Assembly: GCF_000682715.1 (NCBI RefSeq)
Contig: NZ_AWFH01000056.1
Span: forward strand, 62,001-126,000
Reading direction: 5' to 3'
From: Hyphomonas atlantica corrig.
GTDB taxonomy: Bacteria > Pseudomonadota > Alphaproteobacteria > Caulobacterales > Hyphomonadaceae
DNA: 64,000 nt
The position numbers and the translations under genes were made by a program. This document shows positions 36,493-46,275 of the stretch, piece after piece. A model generated the notes under the pieces. That model saw only the letters and a list, made by a program, of their open reading frames with translations, did not search any database and was not told the origin of the DNA. Positions within the stretch are counted from its first letter, which is position 1. Each line of letters begins with the position of its first letter.

Positions 36493-37236
36493 ATGCCTTA
36501 TGGCGACAGCCTGATCCGCAAGAACGAGACGTCGGACGCCCGGCTCGCACGCTTGAATGCCGAGCTGCGGGATGCGTCCGCGCAGACGATCTTGCGCGTT
36601 GCCATGATCCGTGAATGGCGCGATGGCTTGACCTATGTATCCAGCTTTGGCGCGGAAAGCGTGGCCATGCTGGCGCTGATCGCTGAAGTGAAGCCGGATC
36701 TGCCGATCATCTTTCTTGAGACTGGAATGCACTTCCCGCAAACGCTGGACTACAAGGACGAGCTGATCGAAAAGCTGGGCCTTACAGGCGTGCGCGAAAT
36801 TCCGCCAAGCGAGACAGAGCGCAAGGTGCTCGATCCTAAAGGCATGCTCTGGAAGACTGATCCTGATGCGTGCTGCGCCCTGCGCAAGGTTCGCCCGCTG
36901 GAGCCTGCTCTGGAAGGCTTTGATGCATGGATCACCGGCCGCAAACGCTTCCACGGCGGCGCCCGGATGAGCATGCCGGTCTTCGAGTTTGCAAATGGTC
37001 GCTACAAGGTGAACCCGCTGGCAAACTGGACGCCTGAAGATGTTGAGCTGCTCATCAAGCAGCGCAACTTGCCGCGTCATCCGTTGGTGGCGCAGGGCTA
37101 TCCGTCCATCGGCTGCTGGCCGTGCACGAAGCCGTCTGACAATCCTGACGATCCCCGCGCTGGACGCTGGGCTGGTCAGGAAAAGACCGAATGTGGCCTC
37201 CATGTCGACAAGACAGAGCGCCCGCGGGTTTTCTAG
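36493..37236 (+). CDS. cysH: phosphoadenylyl/adenylyl-sulfate reductase
   Basis: 247 residues; reduces activated sulfate to sulfite. The two cysteine pairs ACC and GCWPC identify the 4Fe-4S (APS reductase) subtype, and the catalytic Cys is in KTECGLH at the C-terminus. SSFGAES is the nucleotide site. Last gene of the operon; its stop is part of a CTAG shared with the convergent methyltransferase gene. Confidence 0.94.
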   Translation: MPYGDSLIRKNETSDARLARLNAELRDASAQTILRVAMIREWRDGLTYVSSFGAESVAMLALIAEVKPDLPIIFLETGMHFPQTLDYKDELIEKLGLTGVREIPPSETERKVLDPKGMLWKTDPDACCALRKVRPLEPALEGFDAWITGRKRFHGGARMSMPVFEFANGRYKVNPLANWTPEDVELLIKQRNLPRHPLVAQGYPSIGCWPCTKPSDNPDDPRAGRWAGQEKTECGLHVDKTERPRVF

Positions 37237-38045
37237 ACGGCTGCAGTGAACACATGTGACAAAGTGATCGCTCCGGCGGTCGCCACGTTCACACTGTCAA
37301 AGCCTTCTGACATCGGGATACGCACCGCCCGGCAGGCTGCGATCACTTCGTCTGGCAGGCCGGGGCCTTCTGCGCCTAGCAGGATCGCAAGCCTTGCCGG
37401 AACGGGCAGGGAGGTGAGCGATGCCGCGTCCGTGCGGGGCGTCATCGCCCAGACTTCATAGCCCGCCGCTTTCGCCGCGTTCACCATGTCCAGGCCCGTC
37501 CCGCCTTGGGCATAGGGCAGCCAGAGTGTGCTGCCGGACGAAACGCGGATGGCCTTGCGATAGAGCGGGTCGCAGCATTGCGCGTCCATCAGCACGGCAG
37601 AAGCGCCAAAAGCAGCAGCGTTGCGAAAGCAGGCGCCGATATTGTCGTGGTTTGACAGGTCCGACAGCAGCAGGAGAGTCGAGGCTGCCGACACGCCGCT
37701 CTCCAAAAACGCGGCCGGGTCCGGAATTTCCCCTTTCAGCCCACAGGCCAGCACGCCGCGATGCATCGGGAAGCCAGTCACCTTGTCCATCACACTCTGA
37801 GGCGCCGTATAAACCGGCACGTCTGCTGGAACCCGCGCCAATAGTTCCGCCAGTGGCTCGATACGGCTATCGGCAATGAAGATGCTTTCCAGCGCGAACC
37901 GGCCCCGTCGTACCGCAGTTTCGAGTGTCACTTTGCCTTCTATAATGAAGCGTGCGCCGTGACCTGAGGTCAGATCCTTTTCCCGGATTGATGTGTACGC
38001 CGCAAGTCTAGGGTCGCCTTCGTTATCGATTGGGATGGGGGGCAT
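37233..38045 (-). CDS. TrmH/SpoU-family RNA methyltransferase
   Basis: 270 residues with a short RNA-binding N-terminal region and a SPOUT knot: LLLSDLSNHDNIGACFRNAAAFG (motif 1, with the catalytic Asn/Arg), ILLGAEGPGLPDEVI (motif 2) and IPMSEGFDSVNVATAGAI (motif 3). It methylates 2'-O ribose in tRNA or rRNA; the exact nucleotide is not predictable. Confidence 0.92.
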   Translation of the reverse strand: MPPIPIDNEGDPRLAAYTSIREKDLTSGHGARFIIEGKVTLETAVRRGRFALESIFIADSRIEPLAELLARVPADVPVYTAPQSVMDKVTGFPMHRGVLACGLKGEIPDPAAFLESGVSAASTLLLLSDLSNHDNIGACFRNAAAFGASAVLMDAQCCDPLYRKAIRVSSGSTLWLPYAQGGTGLDMVNAAKAAGYEVWAMTPRTDAASLTSLPVPARLAILLGAEGPGLPDEVIAACRAVRIPMSEGFDSVNVATAGAITLSHVFTAAV

Positions 38046-38278
38046 GTTTCAGACGAGCTTTGGACAGGGAGAAGACTGGAGGGTTTCGGGGCGATGTGCG
38101 GGAGGAATGACCGCTTGTCAAAACGCAAATCCGCAGGTCGCCTTCCTGCTGCGGGTGCTTCAGAGCAATAAATTCCCCAAACAGGAGAAAAAATTCAATC
38201 TCAACTATTGAGAGCGCAATCATAAATAGATAGAAGACGGGCTGTTATTCGATTCTGCCGGCTGGGATGGGGGCAGGG

Positions 38279-38887
38279 ATGAGTGTGATGATGAAGTCGT
38301 TGATCGTGCTGTGGGAGCATCGTTTTGCGCTCACATTGATTGTGCTGGCGATGGCATTCCTGACGATTACTGCGGGGCGGCAGTTGCAGCGTTACGGAGA
38401 TTACAAGGAGGTGGTGCGTCACCAGGGCGATCAGAACGCGCAATTGGTGAATTGGGCCATAAGTGGAGAGCGCCCCGTTCTCCTGGATCAATTGCTGGCA
38501 TCGGATGCCGACAGGTTTGTGTCGCTTAACACGGCAGAGATGAAATTTGCCGTGTCCGATCCTGTCTGCCACCCTCATAGACCGCGGTCGTTCATTGGCT
38601 CGCGGCCTCATCCAACCATGTGTCCTCATACATTGCATACTGGAGAGGAGACGAACCCGTCGGACTATGTGTGTGAGACGGCTGTAAGCTGGTCACCAAG
38701 AGACCAGAAAAAAGCGGTCCCCGAAAAGGAGACCGCCTGTTTGGTTACAATCTGGACGCCGGAAAAGCAGGGCTACAAATCAGTAAAGGCAACGATGTTC
38801 TGGCCTGCGCACCTGTCCTCCGGAACCGATACGGCAGCCGAGTCCGCTCGTTTAGAGGGCGTAAAGTCAGCTTCCGCAGATCACTAG
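38279..38887 (+). CDS. hypothetical single-pass membrane protein
   Basis: 202 residues starting MSVMMKSLIVLWEHRFALT, one membrane helix, then a likely periplasmic region of about 165 residues with four cysteines (VCHPHR, MCPHT, YVCET, TACLV) that could form disulfides. No family recognised. GGGGCAGGG precedes the ATG. Tail-to-tail with rpoH at a 9-bp gap. Confidence 0.6.
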   Translation: MSVMMKSLIVLWEHRFALTLIVLAMAFLTITAGRQLQRYGDYKEVVRHQGDQNAQLVNWAISGERPVLLDQLLASDADRFVSLNTAEMKFAVSDPVCHPHRPRSFIGSRPHPTMCPHTLHTGEETNPSDYVCETAVSWSPRDQKKAVPEKETACLVTIWTPEKQGYKSVKATMFWPAHLSSGTDTAAESARLEGVKSASADH

Positions 38888-38896
38888 CAGGACAGT

Positions 38897-39811
38897 TTAT
38901 GCTGTGCCGGCCGCAGACGCTGATGCCAGCCCCTGTTCTTTCGCCATGCGTTTCATGGCCTTCTGCAACTTCTCAAACGCACGCACCTCGATCTGACGAA
39001 TACGTTCGCGGGATACGTTGTAAACTTCCGACAATTCCTCAAGTGTTTTTGGCTCTTCCGAAAGACGACGCTCCGTTAGAATGTGGCGTTCGCGCTCATT
39101 CAGGTCTTCCATGGCGGACGTTAGCAATTCCATCCGCGCATTGAATTCCTGTTTGTCTGCGAACTCTTCAGCCTGGCCCTGATCATCGTCAGCCAGCCAG
39201 TCCTGCCATTCCATATCGCCATCCGTGCCCATCGGCACGTTCAGGGACGCATCTGAACCGGACATCCGCCCGTTCATCGAGTAGACCTCATTCTCGGTCA
39301 CGTTCAGCTTCTCGGCGATCAGCTTGGCCTGTTCTGGCTTCAGGTCACCCTCGTCGAGCGCCTGCATCTCGCCTTTCAGCCGGCGTAGATTGAAGAAGAG
39401 CTTCTTCTGCGCAGCAGTTGTGCCCAGTTTTACCAGACTCCAGCTACGCAGGATGTATTCCTGGATCGCGGCGCGGATCCACCACATGGCATATGTTGCA
39501 AGGCGGAACCCCTTATCAGGGTCGAATTTCTTCACGGCCTGCATCAGGCCGACATTCCCTTCGGAGATAACTTCGGCCATCGGCAGGCCATATCCGCGAT
39601 AGCCCATCGCGATCTTCGCGACGAGGCGCAGGTGAGAGGTCACCATCTTTTCGGCTGCTTGCGTGTCTTCCTGCTCACGCCATTGACGCGCAAGCATGAA
39701 TTCCTCGTTCTTCTCAAGCATCGGAAATTTGCGGATTTCCGTGAGGTAGCGGCTCAGGCCCTGTTCAGGGCTAAGGGTCATGCTCGTACTGGCGGCAATC
39801 TTGTTTGCCAT
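38897..39811 (-). CDS. rpoH: RNA polymerase sigma-32 factor
   Basis: 304 residues, heat-shock sigma factor. Region 2 (ISEGNVGLMQAVKKFDPDKGF, ATYAMWWIRAAIQEYI), the RpoH box KKLFFNLRR, and region 4 HTH (LEELSEVYNVSRERIRQIEVRAF split here) are all present. AGGAGGAG precedes the ATG at 39811. The 282-bp gap upstream holds its promoter; no clear thermosensor hairpin was seen. Confidence 0.95.
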   Translation of the reverse strand: MANKIAASTSMTLSPEQGLSRYLTEIRKFPMLEKNEEFMLARQWREQEDTQAAEKMVTSHLRLVAKIAMGYRGYGLPMAEVISEGNVGLMQAVKKFDPDKGFRLATYAMWWIRAAIQEYILRSWSLVKLGTTAAQKKLFFNLRRLKGEMQALDEGDLKPEQAKLIAEKLNVTENEVYSMNGRMSGSDASLNVPMGTDGDMEWQDWLADDDQGQAEEFADKQEFNARMELLTSAMEDLNERERHILTERRLSEEPKTLEELSEVYNVSRERIRQIEVRAFEKLQKAMKRMAKEQGLASASAAGTA

Positions 39812-40093
39812 AGTCAAATCTCCTCCTTTGCAGACCAACCCCGCGTCGCGGCGATCGTTCCGGCATTCAGGTGTATTGGGTGTTTAGCCCTGCTTTGCAG
39901 CGGCGTCGTCCCGTATTGTCCGCATGAATGTCATCGCGGATTAACATAAATAAGAAGGCCTTCCCGGAATTTGAAGGTTTTTTTGGTGGCGGGCTGTCTC
40001 TCGAATTGTTGTCTGCAATCTTCCACTCAAAATTGGGGAACCGCATCGCAATCCGAAGGGTTCTTTGAGCGATAACAACTCAGGAACACACCC

Positions 40094-40789
40094 ATGAATA
40101 CCACATTCAAGGATAGACAGGAAGCGACTGTCACGCCGACCGAGGCGTTTCGGAAATTCGTGAAGTCTGACGAGTTCCCTTGTATCGGCGCGAAGTCCGC
40201 CATGGTCCGGGATAAATTGATGATTGCGGAGTTCGGGGAGATCGACTCCGCGGCTGGTGATATCAAGTTGCGATTGGCGCTGGAGACGTTCATCGACCAG
40301 CTCGATTTCGACTCCCCGGTCGTTCAGTCGTTCGTCGCGATATTCACCGGGCCAAACGATTTGCTGGAAGATGAATTCGAGCACGCGTTGTGGAACCGTC
40401 TCCAATCCCTGCATAATCTTGATGTGGTGGAGGGCAGGGGATGGGCGGAGAACGCCGACAGGGACCCTCAGTCTGCGCATTTTTCCATGGGATTGCTTGG
40501 CGAAGCCTTTTTTGTGATTGGCCTGCACCCGAATGCTTCGCGGCCCGCGCGACGATTTCGGTATCCAACCCTCGTCTTCAACTCGCATGAGCAGTTTGAG
40601 CGGCTTCGCCAGGACGGCCGGTTTGAGAAAATGAAACAGATCATTCGGGCGCGTGACGAAGCGCTTGCCGGGTCCGTCAACCCGATGCTGGCCGACTTCG
40701 GCAGTGGATCGGAAGCCGCGCAATATTCCGGTCGCGAAGTCGGACCAGACTGGAAATGCCCATTCACGCCCCAGGAGCCCATCAAATGA
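40094..40789 (+). CDS. YqcI/YcgG family heme-dependent N-hydroxylase-like protein (GntA-like)
   Basis: 231 residues. EFPCIGAKSAM near the N-terminus and WKCPFTP at the C-terminus are the marker motifs of the YqcI/YcgG family. One member, GntA, is established as a heme-dependent enzyme that N-hydroxylates an arginine derivative in guanitoxin biosynthesis. Whether this one does the same is inference. It is coupled by ATGA to a DUF1989 gene and then to DUF421, a small operon. Confidence 0.85.
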   Translation: MNTTFKDRQEATVTPTEAFRKFVKSDEFPCIGAKSAMVRDKLMIAEFGEIDSAAGDIKLRLALETFIDQLDFDSPVVQSFVAIFTGPNDLLEDEFEHALWNRLQSLHNLDVVEGRGWAENADRDPQSAHFSMGLLGEAFFVIGLHPNASRPARRFRYPTLVFNSHEQFERLRQDGRFEKMKQIIRARDEALAGSVNPMLADFGSGSEAAQYSGREVGPDWKCPFTPQEPIK

Positions 40790-41379
40790 TCCAGCGCATT
40801 CCCCCGAAATCCGGCGTAGCCTTCATCCTCCGCAAAGGCCAGCGCCTGACCGTGACAGATCCGGAAGGCGAGCAGGTCAGTGATCTGGTCGCCTACAATC
40901 TCGATGACCGAAAGGAAGTCATCTCTTCCGGGCGTTCGCTGGACTATGCCGGGCGCATGTTCCTAACCACCGGTGACGTACTGTACTCAAACCGTAGTCG
41001 TGACATGCTGAAGATCGTAAAGGACGAGGTTGGGCGACATGACTTCACGCTTACGCCATGTTCGAAGGACACATTTCGCAAGCTTTACAATGAAGCAGAT
41101 CCGCAAGGCGGATGTCAGGAAAACCTGGAAGCTGCTCTGTCTGAATACGGTATTGGGCCAGACGATATCCCCATTGCGTTCAATATCTTCATGCATGTGG
41201 CGATGGACCCCGAAACCGGAAAGATCAGCGTTCTGCCACCCTTGAGCAAGGCTGGACAATCGATCGTTCTCGAAGCCTGCATGGATTTGGTAATCGGCAT
41301 GACCAGCTGTTCCGCCGGCGAATCCAACAATTTTGTTTACAAGCCCATAGACTATCAAATCGGTTCGGGTGTGGCCTGA
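40786..41379 (+). CDS. DUF1989, urea carboxylase-associated family protein
   Basis: 197 residues. Family motifs QRLTVTDPEGEQVSDLVAYN, LTPCSKDTF and NIFMHV are present; Cys and His residues suggest a metal site. DUF1989 genes usually accompany urea carboxylase, but no carboxylase or urea transporter is in the window. Start ATG overlaps the previous stop (ATGA). It probably acts on the product of the GntA-like enzyme. Confidence 0.87.
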   Translation: MIQRIPPKSGVAFILRKGQRLTVTDPEGEQVSDLVAYNLDDRKEVISSGRSLDYAGRMFLTTGDVLYSNRSRDMLKIVKDEVGRHDFTLTPCSKDTFRKLYNEADPQGGCQENLEAALSEYGIGPDDIPIAFNIFMHVAMDPETGKISVLPPLSKAGQSIVLEACMDLVIGMTSCSAGESNNFVYKPIDYQIGSGVA

Positions 41380-41927
41380 TGGATATTTCGGCAATCTTCT
41401 ATGATGGTTGGAAAGACCTGGTAAGGATCGTTCTGGCGGCGCCCGCCATCTATTTCACCATTATTGTGTTTATTCGATTGGCGGGAAAACGGTCCACGTC
41501 CCAGATGAATAATTTCGATTGGGTCGTCACCGTGGCGCTCGGGTCTATTGCTGGTGCGGGTATCACCAGCAACTCGGTGACAGTATTTGAAGCATTGCTG
41601 GCCATCGCGACGCTGCTTACCATACAATGGGCGTTGACTTTCATGATCGCGCGCTCAATCGGTGTCGAAAAGCTGGTCAAATCCAGCCCACGGCTTCTGG
41701 TGTATCGGGGCAACTATCTGGACGACAATATTCTCGACGAGCGACTTACCCGATCCGAGATACTCTCTGCCCTGAGAGAACATGGATTGACGCAAGTGGA
41801 GCAAGCGGAAACGGTTGTGCTCGAAACCGACGCATCATTCAGCGTTATTGCTCGTGACGCCGGGAAGGTCTCTGCAGATGTCCTGCGCAGATCGGTTGTC
41901 GGGGTGCCAACGTCGGACACGCGCTGA
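41379..41927 (+). CDS. DUF421 (YetF-like) membrane protein
   Basis: 182 residues, three membrane helices at the N-terminus, then a cytoplasmic YetF domain (RLLVYRGNYLDDNIL and ERLTRSEILSALREHG). The signature FIRLAGKRSTSQMNNFDWVV is clear. Function unknown. Start overlaps the DUF1989 stop (TGATG), hence one transcript of three genes. Confidence 0.9.
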   Translation: MDISAIFYDGWKDLVRIVLAAPAIYFTIIVFIRLAGKRSTSQMNNFDWVVTVALGSIAGAGITSNSVTVFEALLAIATLLTIQWALTFMIARSIGVEKLVKSSPRLLVYRGNYLDDNILDERLTRSEILSALREHGLTQVEQAETVVLETDASFSVIARDAGKVSADVLRRSVVGVPTSDTR

Positions 41928-42063
41928 GTGCAACGTCTGTCACAATAAATTCACATAAAACAATGCGTTGTAACCTGCTGTAAACATTGTTGGTTACCAA
42001 GTTTTCAGAATGTCCTGTTAGCACGATACCCAGAGTGCCTTGGGTGGGGCAAATGGGTTTATT

Positions 42064-43779
42064 ATGAAGTTTCGCTCCACGTCCTGGAAGCATTTTCCGC
42101 CTTTGTCGGTGGATGACAGCTTTGATGCGCTGTCAGCTTTTTTCGTTAGTAATCCTGAGGCCACGCTGTGTCCGGTTGTTGACCGGCGCGGTCGGCCGAA
42201 CGGGTTTGTTTCCCTTCAGGCGTTTCAGCGCATCATATCCAATCCCTACGGGTACGCACTGAATCAGAAGAGGGGGTTGGCCGCGATTCTGGACCGAAAC
42301 CCGCTTGTCCTGGAACTCAACGATGACACGGCATCGGTTTTCAGCAGTATTCGAGACAAGTCAGATCTCCTGACGAACGGGTTGATCCTCGTGCATGACG
42401 ACGGTGTATATGCAGGGTGCCTGAATGCACTCGGCGTCTTTCATGCGCTTACCGAAATACATGCCAACATGCTCTCTGATCTCAAGGCAGAGATAGTCGA
42501 GCGCGAACGCGCCGAGCAAACGGTTCGCCAACTGGCCGATACGGATCCTCTGACTCGCATCCTGAACCGTCGTGCCTTCATTCGTGAAGTCGAGGCACTG
42601 ATCCATGCACAACAGCCTTTCACCTGCGCGCTGGTCGATCTGGACCGTTTCAAGCCACTGAACGACCGGTATGGCCACGCAGTTGGCGATCATGTGTTGA
42701 AAGAGCTGGCGCGGCGACTGTCCGAGGCTGAGGGGTGCAGACTGGCCTGCCGTCTGGGCGGAGACGAATTTGCATTTATCATCTGTGATGCCGATGCCTC
42801 CGAGATTGCAGCGCGAGCGCAGAGTGCAATTGTTTCTCCTGTGGAGACCGATTTGGGGCTGGTCTCGGTCGGTGCCTCAATTGGCCTTGCGTCCTATCCC
42901 GATGACGCTGTTGATGAAGTCAATCTGATGTATGCCGCCGATAAGGCAATGATCCGTATAAAGTCTGAAGGAGGTGGGATCGCTGTCTTCGACAGGCGTA
43001 TGGATTTGTCAGACATGGACGCGCAGGAGTTTGACAAAACAATCATCAGCGCCGTGAAGGACAACCGCTTCCAGCCGGCGGTCCAGCCCATCCTTGATCT
43101 CCGGTCCCATTCCGTGGCCGGATACGAAGTCCTGGCACGCTGGCCAAATAGTGGCTTGAAGCGGCAACCATCGCCGAAGCAGTTCATGCCTCCGGTGGAG
43201 CGTCTCGGGCTGATTGACAGCTTCTTCTGGTCGATGCTGAATCAGGCTCTACGGTGGCTGCCCGATGGCCGGAGCTTCCTGTCCTTCAACGTGTCGCCCT
43301 CGCAGCTCACCTCGCTGGAATTCTCGGATCTCTTCCTCAACGCGCTACGACGTCACAAGGTCGAGCCGTCCCGCATTGAACTTGAAATTACCGAGAACGT
43401 CCTTTTCCGGAATATCGATACCAGCAAGCAGGTGCTCGGAAAGATTGTCGATGCCGGTGTGTCATTGGCTCTGGATGATTTTGGCACGGGATACTCGTCT
43501 CTTTCCTTGCTGGAAGAATTGCCGTTCAAGAAAGTGAAGCTCGACAAGAGCCTGCTAGGCAAGAAGAGTGATTCCGGTGTCCTGCCGAAGGTCCTGACAG
43601 GCAGCCTGAAGATGTGCCGGGAAATGAACCTGATCAGCTGCGCAGAAGGCGTCGAGACAAGCTGGCAGCTTGAGCAATTGGCCGCACGCAAATGCGATCT
43701 GGTTCAGGGGTTTCTGATTGGTCGTGCCGTATTGTGCAAGGAATTGACGTCGCCATCGGTGATTACACAGGCGTCCTGA
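42064..43779 (+). CDS. GGDEF-EAL bifunctional cyclic di-GMP protein
   Basis: 571 residues: an N-terminal CBS-like sensor region (1-135), diguanylate cyclase domain with intact GGDEF at 232-236 and no RxxD inhibitory site before it, and an EAL phosphodiesterase domain. The EAL signature is EVL (YEVLARW), with DDFGTGYSS, EITEN and QGFLIG retained; EAL with Val is tolerated in active enzymes. Whether synthesis or degradation prevails cannot be told. Ribosome site weak. Confidence 0.92.
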   Translation: MKFRSTSWKHFPPLSVDDSFDALSAFFVSNPEATLCPVVDRRGRPNGFVSLQAFQRIISNPYGYALNQKRGLAAILDRNPLVLELNDDTASVFSSIRDKSDLLTNGLILVHDDGVYAGCLNALGVFHALTEIHANMLSDLKAEIVERERAEQTVRQLADTDPLTRILNRRAFIREVEALIHAQQPFTCALVDLDRFKPLNDRYGHAVGDHVLKELARRLSEAEGCRLACRLGGDEFAFIICDADASEIAARAQSAIVSPVETDLGLVSVGASIGLASYPDDAVDEVNLMYAADKAMIRIKSEGGGIAVFDRRMDLSDMDAQEFDKTIISAVKDNRFQPAVQPILDLRSHSVAGYEVLARWPNSGLKRQPSPKQFMPPVERLGLIDSFFWSMLNQALRWLPDGRSFLSFNVSPSQLTSLEFSDLFLNALRRHKVEPSRIELEITENVLFRNIDTSKQVLGKIVDAGVSLALDDFGTGYSSLSLLEELPFKKVKLDKSLLGKKSDSGVLPKVLTGSLKMCREMNLISCAEGVETSWQLEQLAARKCDLVQGFLIGRAVLCKELTSPSVITQAS

Positions 43780-43855
43780 CAGGCTTCAGCCATCCGTTTC
43801 AACGGGCATCATACATGGGTCGTTGAAAGGCGAGGCATCCAGCTCTCCGCTGGTT

Positions 43856-44983
43856 CTATTCCGCCTCGATCTCAATTCGTTCTTCGGCCAGGTAATCCGT
43901 TGACCGCATTTCATGAAGTCGGCTGACGGTGCGTTCGAATTCAAAGCTGCCGTCGCCTTCGGGGTAGAGTTCTTCCGGTTCAGCGGCGGCGCTGGCCACG
44001 AGTTTGACCTTCGCCTCGTAAAACGCATCAATGAGCGACACGAACCGGGCTGCCTCATTGCGGTTTTCTGGTCCGAGCGTCGGAATGCCGGATAGAATGA
44101 CGGTGTTGAAATTTGCAGCAATGGCAAGATAGTCCCGCGACCCAAGCGGACGGGCGCAAAGCTCCTCGAACGTGAACCGCGCAACGCCGGCAGCTTCGCG
44201 GTGGACCTCCAATTTGCGGCCCTTGACCGTCAGCACACAATGCTGCGGCTCAGCGCCCAGGGTCAGCCGGTCCCAGGCCTGATCCAGAGCCCTCTCGGAT
44301 TCTCCGCCCAGAGGCGCGTACCAGACCGGCGCCTCAATCAGACGGTCCAGTCGATAGTCCCGCTCGGAGGCCAGTTCCATCACGTCGCAATTGGCCTTCA
44401 GGTGCTCGATGAAGGGCAGGAAGAGGGGACGGTTGATGCCATCCTTGTAGAGATCGTTGGGGTGACGGTTTGATGTTGCAACGACGGTGACATGGCGCTC
44501 GAAGAGGGCCTCGAACAACCGGGCAAGCACCATGGCGTCAGCAATCTGGGTTACCTGGAACTCATCGAAACAGAGCAGGTTCGCCTCGGAGGCGATCTGT
44601 TTCGCCACTGGCGCGATCGGGTCGTCGCCAGCTCCCTTCACACGCCACTCGGACCGCTTGCGTTCATCTTCGGAAAGCTTGCGCCATGCATCCAGCCGGT
44701 CATGAACTTCGGCCATGAACTCATGGAAGTGAACCCGGCGGCGGGCTTCGACCGGTGCATGCTCGAAGAACAGATCCATCAGCATGGATTTGCCGCGCCC
44801 TACGCCGCCCCACATGTAAAGGCCCGTCACGCTCTCTGCCTTTGAAAACCATCCACCGGTCTTCCGGTTCGCCAGTCGATGGGCAAGATCATCCAGCGCA
44901 GTGGCGGCTTCGGCCTGCACCGGGTCCGGCATCAATTGTCCGTCATTGATCCGCGCCTCGTAGCGCTCAATCACATAGCCCAT
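43856..44983 (-). CDS. zapE: cell division ATPase ZapE (AFG1-like)
   Basis: 375-residue AAA+ protein; ZapE regulates Z-ring constriction under some conditions and resembles mitochondrial AFG1. Walker A GGVGRGKS, Walker B LLCFDEFQVT and sensor ATSNRHP are intact, with a characteristic VHFHEFM after Walker A. Stand-alone. Confidence 0.93.
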   Translation of the reverse strand: MGYVIERYEARINDGQLMPDPVQAEAATALDDLAHRLANRKTGGWFSKAESVTGLYMWGGVGRGKSMLMDLFFEHAPVEARRRVHFHEFMAEVHDRLDAWRKLSEDERKRSEWRVKGAGDDPIAPVAKQIASEANLLCFDEFQVTQIADAMVLARLFEALFERHVTVVATSNRHPNDLYKDGINRPLFLPFIEHLKANCDVMELASERDYRLDRLIEAPVWYAPLGGESERALDQAWDRLTLGAEPQHCVLTVKGRKLEVHREAAGVARFTFEELCARPLGSRDYLAIAANFNTVILSGIPTLGPENRNEAARFVSLIDAFYEAKVKLVASAAAEPEELYPEGDGSFEFERTVSRLHEMRSTDYLAEERIEIEAE

Positions 44984-45133
44984 TCAGAGACGCCCATGCA
45001 GGAGTGGAAACTTGCCCGGCACCGTCTAGACGGCTTCAGGCTGCTGGTGAAACTTATACAGTCAACTCGATTATTGGAAATGCGTTCCGCTGAGAGAGTA
45101 TGGCACTGCGTCACCGTGCTGGCCGCTGGGGGG

Positions 45134-45739
45134 TCAGCCCAGTCTCTCTGCCACTTGTGTGATCAGGCGAGACCAGGATCCCGGAACCAGCAGGAAAGTC
45201 AGTGCAGCCCCGGCCAGTGCGCCGCCCAAATGCGCGCCGTGCGCAATCATCGTGTTCGGACGGCGGGACAGGAAGAAACTGACGGAGATGAACAAGGCGG
45301 CGGCCACGATTGCCCACATCGGAATGATGAAGAACAGGCCGAGCAATGCGAAAGGGGCGAGCACGCTGAACGACAGGATGACGCCGGACGTCGCGCCCGA
45401 CGCTCCAACGGCCCGATAGTCCGGCTGGTCCTTCTTGTCGAAATACTCCCACAAGTTTCCGCCAAGCAGCGAGCCCCCATAGATGATCAGGAATGTTGTC
45501 GCGCCGAGGCTGCGCTCCAGAACGCGGCCAAATTCCCACAGAACGTACATATTGATCAGCAGGTGAGTCAGGTTCACGTGCAGAAAGGCTGACGTCACGA
45601 ACCGCCACCATTGCCGCCCGTCCCGGATCGGGGCGATCCAGAAGCTGTTGTCAGTGAAGAAGTCGCGATTTGAGAGGCCGATCAGGCTGACCAGCACATT
45701 TGCCACGATCAGGCTAATCGTTACCGGGAATTCCATCAT
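45134..45739 (-). CDS. rhomboid intramembrane serine protease
   Basis: 201 residues, six predicted membrane helices. The catalytic Ser is in GASGATSG and His in IAHGAHLGGALAG; the HLLINMYVLWEFG and NLWEYF segments are the usual loop 1. Cleaves membrane proteins within the bilayer; substrate unknown. Confidence 0.9.
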   Translation of the reverse strand: MMEFPVTISLIVANVLVSLIGLSNRDFFTDNSFWIAPIRDGRQWWRFVTSAFLHVNLTHLLINMYVLWEFGRVLERSLGATTFLIIYGGSLLGGNLWEYFDKKDQPDYRAVGASGATSGVILSFSVLAPFALLGLFFIIPMWAIVAAALFISVSFFLSRRPNTMIAHGAHLGGALAGAALTFLLVPGSWSRLITQVAERLG

Positions 45740-45770
45740 CGTCTGGCTGCTCTCCTGTTATGCCGCCAGC

Positions 45771-45802
45771 AAAAAAGCCGCCCGGACGTGTCCAAGCGGC
45801 TT
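45771..45802 (-). terminator. intrinsic terminator of the receiver gene
   Basis: On the minus strand: stem GCCGCTTGGA with TCCGGGCGGC (two G-T pairs), short loop, then six T residues. It stops transcription of the 45841-46275 gene before the rhomboid gene. Confidence 0.85.
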
Positions 45803-45840
45803 AGCAAGGGGAAGGGGCGCTTCGCAAGCGCCCGACAGAT

Positions 45841-46275
45841 TTAGGCGGCGCGGACGGCGGCGGTCTCGGCGGCTGGCATCAGGTCCATCAGGAAGTCTTC
45901 GAAGGCATCCGGGCGCTGGATGAAACGGTTGAAGGGCAGGTTGGCCTTGAAGATCGCCTCGGGATGGATGTTTGCGCCGCAGCGAAGCGCGGATTCGACG
46001 GCCTGGTCACGCACATCCATGGAGGACACGACAGCGATCCGGTATTTGCCCATATTGGCCACCCGGGCAATCGTCATGTCAGGGTCGAAGGAGTCTGGCA
46101 GGCCAAGGTCAAGCACGACAAGATCAAAGCGCTCAAGGCGAAGGCGGGACTCTGCGAGCATCAGGGTTGGCGCCATGACGAGGTCGATCTGGACACGAGA
46201 ACGAGCTGCCTTGTCCGCAGCAATTGCCAGCATGTCTCGAACTGGCTCGTGATCTTCAACCCAAAGAACTTTCAT
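45841..46275 (-). CDS. receiver-domain protein, divergent
   Basis: 144 residues, receiver fold with phosphoacceptor in LVVLDLGLPDS, acid pocket VEDHE, but no clear Thr or Ser in the usual AVVSSMD region beyond VSS, and Lys in IFKAN. No output domain. Runs with no partner kinase; role unknown. An Ala-rich tail follows. Confidence 0.78.
   Translation of the reverse strand: MKVLWVEDHEPVRDMLAIAADKAARSRVQIDLVMAPTLMLAESRLRLERFDLVVLDLGLPDSFDPDMTIARVANMGKYRIAVVSSMDVRDQAVESALRCGANIHPEAIFKANLPFNRFIQRPDAFEDFLMDLMPAAETAAVRAA

Noticed and set aside
38046-38278. Possible small RNA before the hypothetical membrane protein
   Set aside because: No terminator hairpin or clear promoter; nothing beyond AT-rich leader sequence.
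42040-42063. Upstream TTG start for the GGDEF/EAL protein
   Set aside because: The added eight residues lack family similarity; neither start has a good ribosome site, so the ATG is kept.
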